Source: Hsuehochloa calcarea
Lineage: Eukaryota; Streptophyta; Magnoliopsida; Poales; Poaceae
DNA: 64,000 nt
Direction: 5' to 3'
Assembly (NCBI GenBank): GCA_036346395.1
Contig: CM070615.1
Coordinates: forward strand, 10,235,534 to 10,299,533
Positions 33,056-45,058 of this stretch are shown piece by piece. The position numbers and the translations under genes are program-made. Below the pieces are notes generated by a model. That model had not been told where the DNA came from. It ran no database searches and saw nothing but the letters and a program-made list of their open reading frames with translations. The first letter of the stretch is position 1; each line of letters opens with the position of its first letter.

Positions 33056-34304
33056 GTGCATTCGTCGTTCTGGTAATGCTTCCGCGCATCTAGAGTGAAA
33101 ATGAGCATCTAGTGGCCACTAGGAACGTACCGATAGGACATGGAGGAAGCGAGCTAGTTGGAGATGGTATGGAGACGATGGTCTTCGATGGCGCGAGAGG
33201 CTCCAAGCGGTGGTGATGGCCAACGAGGTCGATTCGACTGCTTGGGCTACTCTGGTCGGAGGGGAGGAAGAATGAGGCCCGTAGCAGCTCCTATGAAACA
33301 GAGTGGAATCAATGAAGCGAACCACCTCTGGAGTCAGGGAATATGAGCTGACGCATTTAAGAAGGGAGGAGCTTCACTGATGGGTGTCAATGCTGCTGGC
33401 GACATCATGGAGGCGCTTGGTGGAATGAGCGCTCAGGCCTAACCTGGAGCTCGAGCTCGCTTGCGGAATGGAGGAGTGTGGAGTGGAGTGGCAACGAGGG
33501 GGCTTGGGGATGCTATTTATAGCCACTGGGTGTAGTCGTCTGAGAGCATATGTTGCACCCGGCGTGGCGTCGTACCAAGGAGTGGTTGGTGATCTTTAAC
33601 ATAGTCAGCAGCAATTGCAGCGGTGTGATAGGTTGAGCGATAGCAGTTAATGGCCGAGTGACGGCGGTCACTACCACATATGCCTTATTGCATCGGGGCA
33701 TCTGGACTCGGTAGGTGTTGACACCGAGCAGGGGAGAGGGAACGCCAACTCGGGCCCACTCGGAAGACCACGAGCAGGGCGCGATCTCGGGTGCACCGAG
33801 TTTGGCTGGCACACCGACATGGGTCCGCCAGGGAGTCTACGACCAGGGCACAGACTCGACGGCACTGGGTTTGGCTGGTCACTGGTCGGAGGAATAGTGG
33901 CCAGGGAAGAGCACCAGGGTGGTATGGCGGTGCACGAGGAAAGGAAGTTGCCATGGTCCAACCAAAGGAATTCGGTGGCAACCACGGTGGCCTACTGTGC
34001 TTCATGCTGGTTGACAGAGGAACGCCAGAAGGGGAAATGAAATGATCAGGAAAGGGTTTGAGATATTAAAATGGGACTTTGATAGATCCTAATTTGGCAT
34101 TTTGCTAAACAATTCTAATTGGATCTTGAACATTATTATAATTCTAGGGTTTATGTTTTAGGGTTCACTTGTGTCAATAAAGAAGGAAATGCAGCTCAAA
34201 TAAATATCAAGAATGATAGGAAAAGGGATGGCAATAGCTAACACATAAAAAGTTTTAAAAATCCTATATTTTTGCATTTATGAATTTTTGGGATGTTACA
34301 GTAG
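33056..34304 (-). repeat. 3' LTR part of a minus-strand gypsy element
   Basis: The plus-strand end TTTTTGGGATGTTACA at 34304 is, on the minus strand, an LTR start TGTAACATCCC, placed directly after integrase coding (34305-35307) as expected for a 3' LTR. The terminal 180 bp resemble the block ending at 52248. The left limit is unknown; the LTR may include the minisatellite and reach 30015. Confidence 0.6.
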
Positions 34305-35307
34305 GGCGCAGAACAAGGATCGTCAGCCAATGTGACAATTCGACTCTAACACTCTATATGGTCCATAAAATCATGGTGCCAACTTATTGTTGAGGCAAAC
34401 CACCAGAGATGCCACATGGCGATGTAAAAGTTGGAGCCACACCCAATATCCCAAATGAAACTCCAACTCACGGTGTTTCTCATCGTCGTATTTCTTAGAG
34501 CTGTTGTGCTTGGAGTAGGCAATCACGTATGTCCACAAGAAGTTCATCATGATAGGAAAGTAACTGATTCACTACTGCTACCTTATTGTTGCCATGGTTG
34601 AAAGACTGCAAAGAGGGCGGCTCCCTCCCATAAAGTACGCTGAATGGTGTGGCTTTAAGAGAGGTGTGGAAGGAAGTATTGTAACAAAACTCCGCCCACG
34701 GTAGCCATTGGAGCCATTGACTAGGTCGGTCACCTGTGAGCTACCATAAATATATAGCGATTACTTTATTGACTACCTCTGTTTGGCCATCTTATTGAGG
34801 ATGAAAAGACGAACTCAGATGAAGATTTACGCTGGTCTTGCGAAATAATTCTTGCCAAAAAGTGCTTGTGAAAATAGGATCTCGATCACTGACAATATAC
34901 GTCGATACACCGTGTAAGCAAACTATCTCATCAAAGAAAGCGTGAGCCATTGATCCAAATGTGTACGAATGTCTCAAAGGAATAAAATGTGCATACTTGG
35001 AGAAACGAGTGACAACATAAAGAATTACCAATTTGCCATGCACATTTGGCAATCCTTCCACAAAATCCATGGAGATGTATGCCCAAACTTGATAGGCTAC
35101 ATCCAATGGTTCCAAGAGACCGATCAGATGGAGTTGTTCTATTTTGTTTCATTGATACACCTCACAAGCACACGCAAATTCCTTGACCACCGTGTATATA
35201 CCTGGAATATGAAAATCAACTCTCAATTGATGGAGTCTTTTGAACTCCTTCATGACTAGTAAGTAGTATGTGCCGCATGCAATATGGCCGGTAGGTGTGA
35301 AGAAGAT
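34305..35307 (-). pseudogene. Ty3/gypsy integrase fragment
   Basis: Minus-strand sequence shows the end of the zinc finger (FHIPGIYTVVKEFACACEVYQ as landmark), then ORF 35115-34792 with WAYISMDFVEGLPN, the core Asp region, IVSDRDPIFTSTFW and SSFHPQ. The following region, in other frames, reads WLPWAEFCYNTSFHTS, PFSVLYGREPPS and LAPWFYGPYRVL, i.e. the integrase C-terminus, before joining the LTR at 34304. The normal end of pol and a polypurine tract are missing, indicating a deletion there. RT, protease and gag are absent on the right, where another LTR begins. It differs from both the CRM and Tekay-type integrases in the window. Confidence 0.82.
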
Positions 35308-37923
35308 TGTAACATTCCAAAATTTGAGTTTTCAAAAATCTTTTGTGTGGATTAGGTCCTCGAAAAATTTAACCAATTTTCCTTGGTTTAATAAAGCTTA
35401 AATGGGACTTAATGAAATTAAAAAAAATATTAATGTAAACCTCAATTAAATAAAAATTGGTGCTATTTGTCTTCCTTGTGTTCCAAGGGATTTTCCTGAA
35501 TTTTTATGGATTTTTTCGAGTTCGTTGGCTATTTATTTGACCTCATTTGAATTTCCAACCTTTTTTTAAATCAGAAATCAATTTTTTTTTCCTTAATCTT
35601 CGTGGGCCGATTTGAATCAGCCTAGTCCTCTCTCTCTCTCCGTTGGCCCACCTTCTCCACCTAGCCCATCCCCGCTTGCACCCTGTTTCTCCCCTTCTCT
35701 CCCCGCATGCCAGCCCGACCGACTCCACCTCCTTGGCCCAACGCTACTAGCCTGCTTCCATGCGCCCGCCTCTGGCACTGCCACAACCGCCTCCCTCCAC
35801 CGGGCCCACTTGCTAGCATCGCTAGTGCGCATGCCCACGCCCCAAGCATGTTTGTTCTAGACACTACCACCACTGCCACCATCTCGGTGTCTGCACCCCA
35901 CACACCTCCCAAGGCCATAAAATAGCCACCCCGTCTACCCTCGCTTTTCCTTGCTCCACCGCCACTGATGCCCTAGCCTCCGTCGGCCAAAACTCCACCA
36001 TACACCGCCGCCCTCGATCGTCTTTCCTTAAAATGGTGCCGCCATCCTCGCTCATTTCTTTGCCGTCATGCCTCCTTGAGCCGGCGTGTCTGCGTTACCA
36101 GAGTCGCCTTGCCCTTCTCCTCTGAGCGCCACCACCCACCGGAGCTCTCGTGCCCCATAGCTCCGTCGCCCACTTCATCTTCATCTCCTTCGGTTGCGCT
36201 TAACAATGCATAAACACCTTTGTCGCGTTCTCTGCCACCTCGGTGAGTCCCTTGCTAATCTAAGCACGTCACCATGTGTTCCAAACTCTGATCTATCTTC
36301 TCGCTCCCTTGATTCCAAGATTTATCCACCGTGCACCAAGATCCGCTCCTTCTTCTTCAAGTGCGACCTCCACCCTTCTCTGCCTCGATTCATTGCTGAC
36401 GGTGAGTCCCTGCCATCATCGACTTCACCATCACCTTCCCTGTACCGTGTTCTACCTAGTGCTCCCCTCATCTTCACTAAAGCTCCGCCGCAATGAGATC
36501 GCCGTTGAGCAAGCCGCTGCCGCTGTTCTTCTCGCCGCTGGCGATTGCCGCCGTTTTTCGCTGTCGCACCTGTGTCAATATCTTCACCTCACTCTCTTCT
36601 TTCTGTTTTGCTAATGATTCCTTTAAACTTTACTTCCTATTATTGCAATTATCTTGACCTAAGTATTACAATGACCTATTACCATTTCATAAGTTAGTTG
36701 CACTAAATTGGGTTAGTCTCTACCGAAAATCTAAAAAATGCCTTAATGGTTTAGGACCAAATCAACATGTAGGTACTTTTAAACATGTGAGTATTTTGAT
36801 AATGCCTAATTGCTTGGAATAGATCTTGAATTGATTATTAACTAATTTCATTAGAAAAGGCAACGGCTGATTGATCATTCACCCATCTGGTTATACTATT
36901 CTAGTCTAACCATCCATTTAATTATCCTTTTAATCAATTGATTTGTCCACTGACTGTCCTTGTTTAAAAGTATAATCTATCAATTAATTATCTACAAACT
37001 AACTAACCTCTTAACGTCTTTAGGCTAACTACTTAAATTAGTCACTAATTATTCTAATTAATATGTATATGTATATATGCTCATCTACAACATTGAACAT
37101 CTCACTACAAACCCAATCCAATGAATCTATTGATGATCATACACTAATGAAGAACTAACTTTAGCCTATTGCTCACTGATAACTAACTTAACCATACCCC
37201 TACTAACTACCAATGCAGCTTACTGGGATGGCCCTACTAATCACACATGCACTCACATAGTCGTAAATACATAGAGAGATCCAAATATATGGGACCACTG
37301 CAACTTCTAGTCATCCTCAGTTTCCCTCCTCTGATCATCATTTCATCAAAAGGACTATGTTGTTTTGTCAATTGATCTACTCACTGCTTGTTAATTACTT
37401 TGAGTAATCCAACAGTTAGTCAAAATGCCTATTAGCAATTGTATCCAACCTCTTACTATTAACTTAATCCTGATTTTAGTGCTATCTGGGATATCATTGT
37501 TTAATTACTTAATGACATGAGGTCTACTGGTAGATGCTTTCTAACCTTATTGTTTGCTGACAATTGAGACTCTAATTATACATGTAAACCTCTAAATTAT
37601 CCTCCGTTTTCAAGTAAACTACTCAGTGCAATTATCACCTAACCTCCTAGCTGAACAACCACTGTGAGGCACTCGTTCAACTCATACAGAAAAAGAACAG
37701 ACAAAGTGAGCACAAGGGGGAACCAGCAGAGGAGGCAACAAGCGGTCAGGGCATGGCTTGTCACCGGCGAGGGAGTGGGCGGTGGCAACCAGGGATTGCG
37801 AAAATGGAACAGGGGTGGGGTAGTGGTCCAAGGGGTGGTAGTGGTCTAGCCGAAGCTGGATAGTGGCAGCCGGGAGATGGTTCGCGGCGGCCGGCTGTAG
37901 GGGCCAAATGGTGCGGCGGCACC

Positions 37924-37959
<36 letters not shown>

Positions 37960-38449
37960 GAGGGAGACTAGGGGGAGCATGGGCATGAGTGAAGTTAGGG
38001 GAACCTACCGGTGTAGTCATTAGCGACAGAGGAGAGACGAGGGGCCCAACGGCAAGAGCCGACGACAGCGCGTGGAGGGCGTTGTGGCGGTGGTGTTCGG
38101 GTGGGGGATGGCATGATTGGGAGGTAGGGGAGGTAGAAGGAGACGTGGTGGTGCTTCAAGTGCGGGGAATCGAGGGAGTGCTCACCGATGGTGATACAGC
38201 AGTAGTTTCAGCAGAGTTGGCCAGTGATATGAAGAAGTCATTGGCGAAGATTCCGGTGGACTAGAACCACAATTAGTTGAGGGGTTACGATTGGGGTGGC
38301 TGGGAACACGGTTTGACGCGCTCCAATGGTGGAGGGGCTCGCTGGCGCGGCTAAATTGGCAAAATGGTGGCCGCGACCGAGCAGGCGTGTGCGCTCGCTC
38401 CGTAGTTGTGCTTGATGAAGAAGGGGCGATGGGAAGCAGAGAGCTAGCC
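35308..38449 (+). repeat. LTR-like block starting TGTAACATTCC, no gene
   Basis: It starts TGTAACATTCC next to the integrase fragment. It has a possible TATA element (CATAAAATAG, about 35917) followed by a C-rich, Pro/Ser-coding-looking stretch typical of grass gypsy LTR leaders. It then has 1 kb of AT-rich sequence (36640-37640), a GA microsatellite, and G-rich sequence. It is cut at 38450 by the Tekay-type element. Short ORFs (for example at 35612 and 36194) are compositional. The right end was not found with confidence; 51511-52248 has a compatible ending but reads as the opposite orientation. Confidence 0.5.
37925..37960 (+). repeat. GA microsatellite
   Basis: A run of (GA)n with one AAA interruption, about 36 bp. 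Confidence 0.9.
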
Positions 38450-38566
38450 TGTAATATTCTGAAGAAAGTAATAATAATGATAATATTAATGTTTTTAAGG
38501 GCTGGTGCGTAATTAAATAAAGAGGATACGTGAAAATAGGATATTTCAGAATTTTTTTTAAGAGCT

Positions 38567-38577
38567 ATATAAATCGT
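38567..38577 (+). promoter_or_regulatory. TATA box of Tekay-type LTR 1
   Basis: GCTATATAAATCGTGGGAG; the same sequence is in LTR 2 near 45937-45950. It is followed within 50 bp by AAACCCTAGCC, a common start of grass LTR leaders. Confidence 0.7.
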
Positions 38578-40028
38578 GGGAGTGGAGTTCTAGAAACCCT
38601 AGCCGTATTTTTCTTTTTCCACCCAGCCGTCGCCTGCGCCCTATTGCGCCGCCGGGACCTTTCCGTCGCCGCGTCTATTGCGCCGCGCGCGCGCCGAGAA
38701 ACCTCTGCCGTCGATCGACTGCCGTGCGTGCGCTGCGGGGCGCCGCATGCGCGTCTTCTTCTTTGCGTGATTTTACGGCGCGTGATCTTGCTTGCATGCG
38801 TGAAGGCCCAGCCTGTGTGCTGCACTGCCGAATGCATGTGGTTGTGAAGGCTCAGTATCTCCCGAGAAGGTACACAGAAATCAACAAGCAAAGCCATGCG
38901 TGAGATTTTTTTTGACGTGAATAAAAAGTTTTGTTTTCATGAAATTACTCTTGTAGTTGAAGGCTTAATCAACACATGAGAAAATAGGAGAAAAGAAGCT
39001 AAGATCCGGATTCTTGTGGGTAACGATATGCAATTTTCGTTTATCTGTTTTCTAGGGTAATTAGAGATTGTTAGAGAGGTTTTATAATTTTCTAATAGAG
39101 AAGTCGAATAATGAGTCTGTTTAACCTGCTGTTCTGCTGAACGATTTATTTGGGTACCTTATTGGCGAATTTTGAAAATGTCATCTACTAGTTAATTGTA
39201 GATAATTTTGATATCTTTCTATAGCATATTTAATCATGTCAATCGGACAAGTATAATTCGAGTTATGAATTTTGGAAGACTGCTGTCTTTGTGGTTGTCA
39301 TCTTTCGGCGCTGTTTTGGTATACTGCAGATTAAAAATAGTAATTGGACTAATTAGAGTTTTTGATCTACATAAAAGATGTAGATAATTGTCTAAGGGTT
39401 CTTTAGAATCCATGAACTCAAATTTTGGTTGGGTAAAACAAAAGTTATGAATTTAGTAAGACCCGCTGTTTCGAAGCGGACAGATCGGTTTTCTGGGCTA
39501 AAAACGGAGGGTTAGATGATTTAATTAGAAGACTTTGTAATCTAAGAAAATAAGGGGAGTTTTGTGTAGAATCCAGAACTGGGTGGTTTGTTGTGATCGG
39601 ACTTTTGAGTCAAAAGTTACGTTCGTTTTAGTACCAAGACAGCAATGGGTAACTATTCGGTACCGGAGAAGCGTAGTATATTTGGGGACGGGTAGGAGCG
39701 ATGTCTATTGATTGCTATTCTTGATGCGGTAGTTTGTATTGAAAATTTGTGTATTTAATGTAGGAGAGGCGTCGTGCTTGTTGCCATCTTCTAGCCAAAC
39801 CGTGCATCGCAACTAGTAAAGGCAAGTGCATGGTAGACAGCGATCAATGATTGATCACTGTTTTCTTTATCTTCTATTACCATTATTGTTGTGCTTTTAT
39901 TTTATTTAATTGCAAACAATGGATTGGTATGGTTAAATCTTTGTTGACAATCATGAAGAAAAGTTGGATATGATGTATATGATGGAGTTTGCATTTTTCA
40001 TACATAAGCATCTTTGCATATGAGCAGG

Positions 40029-40141
40029 TGATCATGAATGATCACAACTCCACGGGAGTGGAGGAGGTCCCCGATCCTTGTGGAGGAACGGGCTTGAGAG
40101 TGAATGTTGTCGCGAGCATTCACTCATGCTATACCGGTATA
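40029..40141 (+). other. Hairpin array in Tekay-type LTR 1
   Basis: Four inverted repeats in 113 bp: TGATCATGAATGATCA (40029-40044), CTCCAC-GGGA-GTGGAG (40048-40063), GAGTGAATG...CATTCACTC with a 10-base loop (40098-40125), and the perfect 12-bp palindrome TATACCGGTATA (40130-40141). A fifth, TGAGTCGTGGACTCA, is at 40318-40332. The same set is in LTR 2 (49246-49358 and about 49535). Confidence 0.85.
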
Positions 40142-40742
40142 CGTGAAAGAAGTGCATGTGGACATGTAGATTAGAGTTGCATTGATATATGAGATTAATG
40201 GGTGTGAAACAAAGAGAAGATAACAGCATGAGAATATTAATAGAAGTATCTGTGATGATAATGAAGATATTGAATGCTGCTGATTTATTATTGTTCGTTG
40301 TGTATTGATGTGTTTGCTGAGTCGTGGACTCACCCTTGCTCTTTTGTTGTCTTTAGGTGATCTTCGAGGACGCCATGCCTGAGAGCGAGTAGAGCACATG
40401 GATTAGATCCATACTTCAATCACATGATCATTTGCCATAAGAACCTTTTCATTCAATGTTGGATTACTCTTGGACATGTTAGAGGCTGAATAAAGTTTAG
40501 GTCACAGTTTGGACTAGATTATTTATTTCAGTGATTTGGATTCAGTAGTTGGTGCTATCCTGGATTGTTTACCTGGTTATTTGTTTATTTACTCTTGTTT
40601 GATTCATAATTATGCATGCTCATTTGTGATCTAAGGATATGTCCATTGATGTTTTCCTGCTGAAATTTTATAGTATGTCAATAATTATATGTTTAGAGAG
40701 TAGTTTAGTGGCATTCGTGCTCGATGATAAATGGGTGTTACT

Positions 40743-40760
40743 GATTAGTATCGAGCGGGC
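40743..40760 (+). other. Tekay-type primer binding site 1, altered
   Basis: It reads GATTAGTATCGAGCGGGC where unit two has GTTGGTATCAGAGCGGGC. Two or three changes from the tRNA match would weaken priming if real. Confidence 0.7.
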
Positions 40761-41003
40761 TTTAGGTCCGTGGTGAATAGATTAACAATTTAGGCAAACT
40801 AAACTTGTTAAAATTTGTCATTGTTTTAGTAAATCAACTAAAATTTGTTAATGGTTAATTAATCTAAAATTTGACACACTAGTGCACAGTAGGTTAGAGA
40901 GAGGTACGATCATCGTTTTACGCTTCCATTATGTTGTTTACGGATGCATGATTTTATTTTGACCTTTGAACTCATTGTGTATTGTTGATTGTGGTTGATA
41001 ACT

Positions 41004-42390
41004 ATGCCGAGGGGTAGAGGACGTGGTCGTGGTGGCCGCGGTCGTGGAGGTCGGGGCCGCGGGCGAGGTTCCGTGGAGCCACCTCCTGTGCGTATGAGTC
41101 GATGGCGAGGGTTGCTGTTGACCCGCCTCCGGTTGGGGTCCAGGATGAGACCCCCGCTTTGCTGAGAGAGTTGGTGGGAGAGATCCGTGCTCTTCGTCAA
41201 CAGCGCCGGCACCTCGTTCTCGCGGCATCTGTTGTTGCTCTGTCGCACATCCACCGGTTCTGGAGCGCGATGGCACTTCGAGAGTGGATGGGGTTGAGAT
41301 TGGATCCGCTTGACGGCCGGGCACACCGGTCCGAGCAATGGACCGTTGCGCTACATGGAGAGGCGCTTGGAGCTTTAGAGATGTCCTCACATCGAGGGTC
41401 CGCTTTGTGGCCTTTCAAATGAAGAGCAGCGGATATTTGGTGGGAGGGTGTGTTGTCTTCGAGGACCGCCACTCAAGGTCCATCACTTGGGAGGACTTTG
41501 TTGATCAGTTCAAGAAAAGTTCTATCCCTACTCTTTTGTTGAGAAGATGGAGGTTGCCTTGACGACCTTTGCTCGTGGGAAGAGGTCTATTCTTGAGTAT
41601 GAGGTGAGTTCAACAACTTGGTTCGCTTTGTCCCTTCTGTGCGAACGATGATCTTCGTAAAGCCAAGAGGTTCCGTCGGGTCTCACCTCGAGTACCAAGC
41701 ATGTGTTGGGAGCTACTCCACTCGTGACTACAGCTCTGCTAGGAGCAAGCTAGGGGCATGGAGTTGGAGATGCACTCACAAAGGCGACAAGCCTCGTGGA
41801 TCGGTAGCTTCGGTGGTGACCAAGAGGAGCTCTAGTGAGGGAAGTGGGTCGATTCAATGACACCTTTCAAGAAATTCAAGGAGGACCACATCCTTCAAGT
41901 CTAAGCGATCAAGGTCGTTCCCTTCTTGGCGCCTCGTCCTTTGCGTGTACTCGGCTCTTCGTCTGTCCCTGTAGGCGGGCATGCTTTGCTTTAAGTGCGG
42001 TGATGGACACCACGCTGCCGAAAGTGCTCTTGGGCGGAGATTCCGTCGGTGTGGTGGCACCGACACAAGGAGCGGTGTGTCGCCGTAACCCCGCTTAGCG
42101 TGATCAAGTGGGAGCTCGTGCCATCTTCTTCTTGATGGGTCCCGCCGAGGATCTTTCCAGATGATGGTCGCTCCTCCTGCTACGCCACTTCCTTCGCTTG
42201 GGTGCCTCGGTAGGATACTATCGGCGGCCGCCACCTCGGCACCACTTCGTGTTTCACGACCGCCTTACCGCACCGCCACAAAGATATTGTCGGGGCTCGC
42301 CGCCCATGTCGTCTTCTTTCGCCATGGCGCCACAGAGGTACGCCATGCCCACAATGAGTCCGCGGGCCGCCCCGACGTGGTGATGTACTT
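41004..42390 (+). pseudogene. Tekay-type gag, unit one, frameshifted
   Basis: The start MPRGRGRGRGG at 41004 begins an Arg/Gly-rich (RGG-like) N-terminus, identical at first to unit two. Capsid fragments follow in shifting frames: ALREWMGLRLDP (41271 region), DIWWEGVLSS-like and TWEDFVDQFKK (41485-41520). A zinc knuckle lies at about 41989-42035 (CFKCGDGHHAAE) whose last Cys is displaced by a frameshift. Gag would assemble particles and bind RNA. Most breaks lie where unit two has CAG or CTG. Confidence 0.85.
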
Positions 42391-42393
42391 TGC

Positions 42394-43003
42394 TTGTGGA
42401 TTCGCTTTGATGCTTTAGTCCTTTTTGATTCAGGGGCTACCTTTTCGTTTGTCTCGACGGCGTTTGCTAGGAGAGCGAACTTGAGTATGCAGTGGATTTC
42501 TCAATCAGTGTTGGTTAGTTCTCCTGGGGGTATTATTGTGAGCTCTACTGTTTATCCTGGGTGCTCTATTGTCATTGATGGAGAGAAGTTCACGGCGAAT
42601 TTGATAGTTATTCAAATGGAGCCGTTCGACGTTATCTTGGGTATAGATTGGTTGCACTCTTATCGAGCCGTGATATCCTGCTTACGTAGAGAATGTCTGC
42701 GCGCACCCGTCTGGGAGACTTTGACCTTTCAGGAGTGCGCCTCGCGCTCTCTTTCAAGATATTAGGATCTGCTCCTTCGCGGTCGTGTGCGAAAATCGGG
42801 CTTCTTTTAGCTCTTGCTGAGATACCGAGTGTGGCTTCGCAGATTGAGGAGATTCCAGTGGTTAGTGATTACCCATATGTGTTCCCGGCTGAGCTTCCGG
42901 GCTTGCCACCTGCGCGAGACGTGGAGTTTCGCATTGATCTTGTTCCGGGTACTCGTCCCATCTCGATGTCTCCATATCGACTAGCACGTCCGCTTGGGAC
43001 GAG
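42394..43003 (+). pseudogene. Tekay-type protease and protease-RT linker
   Basis: ORF 42394-42765 is the aspartic protease: the active site is ALVLFDSGATFSFVS (residues 7-21, catalytic Asp12 within DSG), followed by GMDWL-type GIDWLHSYRAVISC near residue 91-104. The next frame (42693-43007) carries the linker IPVVSDYPYVFPAELPGLPP and [15 protein letters not shown] frameshift near 42700 separates them and another near 43003 leads into RT. Confidence 0.88.
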
Positions 43004-44497
43004 TTGAAGAAGCAATTGGATGATTTGTTGGCTAAAGGTTTGATCAGGCGTAGCGTATCGCCGTGGGGAGCTCCTGTTCTATTCACAGAGAAGAAGGATG
43101 GGAGTTGGCGCATGTGTGTCGATTACCGTGCGCTTAATGCAGTCACAATCAAGAACAAATATCCGTTGCCCCGCATTGAGGACTTGTTTGATCGGTTAAA
43201 TGGAGCTCAAGTATTCTCCAAGATCGATCTCCAGTCAGGGTATAATCAAATCCGTGTGCGTGAGCAGGATGTAGAGAAGACAGCTTTCTCCACCTTGTGT
43301 GGGCATTATGAATTCAAAGTTATGTCTTTTGGACTGACTAATGCACCTGCCGTTTTTATGGAGACCATGAACAACATGTTACACGAGTATCTAGATGACT
43401 TCGTGGTGGTGTTCATTGATGATATTCTTATCTATTCCAAGACTAATGAGGATCATGAGCGCCACTTGAGGCTAGTCTTAGAGACTTTGAAAGAGCACAA
43501 GTTCTATGCTAAGTTGAAGAAGTGTGAGTTCTGGATTTCAGAAGTGAGTTTTCTGGGTCATGTGATAAATCCTCGTGGCATTCTTCATGATCCTAGCAAG
43601 GTTTCTACAGTGGTGGATTGGAAGAGGCCGACTAATGTGAAGGAGGTGAGGAGTTTCTTGGGCTTAGCTGGTTATTATCGGCGTTTTGTGCAGGACTTCT
43701 CTATCATTGCCAAGCCGATGTCTCAGCTTACTCAGAAAGGTGTGAGATTCCAGTGGACCGATGAGTGTGAACGCAGTTTCTGCACTTTGAAAGAGAGGTT
43801 GGTGACCTCTCCTGTTCTCACTCTTCCTGAGCCGGGGAAGCGGTTCACAGTCTTTTCAGATGCGTCTCGAGTGGGCCTTGGTTGTGTGCTTATGCAAGAA
43901 GGTAAGGTGATTGCTTATGCATCAAGACAGTTAAAGAAGCACGAGCAGAATTATCCCACTCATGACTTGGAGTTGGCTGCGGTTGTCTTTGCTCTCAAGA
44001 TTTGGAGGCATTATCTATACGGCGAGTCTTGTGATATTTTCACAGATCACAAGAGTCTCAAGTATATCTTCACTCAGAAGGATCTGAATTTGAGGCAAAG
44101 GAGGTGGTTGGAATTGATCAAGGACTATGATCTTACTATTCAGTATCATCCAGGCAAGGCCAACATAGTTGCTGATACTCTTAGTCGCAAGGCGACTCCC
44201 GCTACTCTAGATTGCCTCATTACTGATTTTGATCGTATGGGAATATCTTATTGTTATGCGGGCACATCACATGTTGAGACACAGTTGATTCTTGAGTCAG
44301 CTATTCCAGACCGTGTGCGAAAAGCACAACAAAGTGACCGGTTATTACAGGAGGTTAGGAAGCGTCTGGATGAGGGCAAAGAGAGTGATTTTAGCATGGA
44401 TGATTTTGGTGCTTTGAGGTTTAAAGGCCGCCTTTGCGTGCCACAAAAGGCGGAGGTCAAAGATGATATCTTGAGGGAGGCACATCGCACTGCATAA
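43004..44497 (+). CDS. Tekay-type reverse transcriptase and RNase H
   Basis: This 497-codon frame is the best-preserved gene in the window. RT spans residues 1-260: [16 protein letters not shown] (30-45), [12 protein letters not shown] (73-84), [13 protein letters not shown] (107-119) and catalytic FIDD at 137-140, with [11 protein letters not shown] (219-229). RNase H spans about 280-397, with all four acidic catalytic residues visible: Asp286 (FSDAS), Glu323 (DLELAA), Asp348 (FTDHKSL) and Asp391 (VADTLSR). About 100 residues of the connection to integrase follow, ending at HRTA with a stop. It makes double-stranded element cDNA in the particle. The start is internal to the polyprotein. Confidence 0.95.
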   Translation: MKKQLDDLLAKGLIRRSVSPWGAPVLFTEKKDGSWRMCVDYRALNAVTIKNKYPLPRIEDLFDRLNGAQVFSKIDLQSGYNQIRVREQDVEKTAFSTLCGHYEFKVMSFGLTNAPAVFMETMNNMLHEYLDDFVVVFIDDILIYSKTNEDHERHLRLVLETLKEHKFYAKLKKCEFWISEVSFLGHVINPRGILHDPSKVSTVVDWKRPTNVKEVRSFLGLAGYYRRFVQDFSIIAKPMSQLTQKGVRFQWTDECERSFCTLKERLVTSPVLTLPEPGKRFTVFSDASRVGLGCVLMQEGKVIAYASRQLKKHEQNYPTHDLELAAVVFALKIWRHYLYGESCDIFTDHKSLKYIFTQKDLNLRQRRWLELIKDYDLTIQYHPGKANIVADTLSRKATPATLDCLITDFDRMGISYCYAGTSHVETQLILESAIPDRVRKAQQSDRLLQEVRKRLDEGKESDFSMDDFGALRFKGRLCVPQKAEVKDDILREAHRTA

Positions 44498-45058
44498 TCG
44501 CTCATCCCGTGAGACTAAGATGTATTGAGATCTGAAACAGAATTGTTGGTGGAAAAGAATGAAGGTGGATATTGCTAACTATGTGGCTTCTTGTGGTGTT
44601 TGTCAGCAAGTGAAAGCTGAGCACAAGCGTCCTGCAGGATTATTGCAGCCTTTGGAGGTTCCTCAGTGGCCTTGGGATGATATCTCTATGGACTTTGTGG
44701 TGGCGTTGCCTCGTACGCCGCGAGGGAAGGATGCAGTTTGGGTAGTGGTGGATCGATTCAAGAAGTCTCACAAGACTTCATTCCTATTCGCACAACAAAT
44801 TCAGCGAGTGATCTAGCTCCTATTTATGTGCGTGAAATAGTAAGACTGCATGGTGTGCCCAAGACCATCATTTCTGACAGGGACGCGAAGTTTGTCTCCA
44901 AGTTCTGGGAGAGTCTGCAGAGTGCATTAGGCACACACTACGCTTTAGCACAAATAAGCTTCACCCACGCATGATGGGCAATCGAGCGCATTATTCAGAC
45001 TTTGGAGGACATGTTGCGGTCTTGCGTTTTGTCTTAGAAGGGTAGTTGGGAGGACCAG
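44498..45058 (+). pseudogene. Tekay-type integrase N-terminus and core, frameshifted
   Basis: A frameshift and stop follow the finger's first His residues (44490-44530). ORF 44559-44816 carries the Cys-Cys part (CGVCQQVKAEHKRPAG) and core WPWDDISMDFVVALPR. ORF 44738-44974 carries LAPIYVREIVRLHGVPK and IISDRDAKFVSKFW. The segment 44935-44990, where STAYHPQTDGQSE is expected, is scrambled and contains a stop. The DDE core is therefore split into three frames. It would insert the cDNA. Confidence 0.88.

Larger units (their letters stand above)
38450..40742 (+). repeat. Tekay-type LTR 1
   Basis: It starts TGTAATATTCTGAAG. A TATA box (TATATAAATCG) lies at about 38567-38577. The end is altered (GGGTGTTAC then TGATTAGTATCGAGC) compared with LTR 2 (GGGTGTTACA then GTTGGTATCAGAGC). 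A string of hairpins occupies 40029-40141. Length about 2293 bp, against about 2298 for LTR 2 without its insert. Confidence 0.9.

Noticed and set aside
35612..36614. Pro/Ser/Ala-rich ORFs as genes
   Set aside because: Compositional ORFs in a C-rich LTR-like region, present in several overlapping frames.
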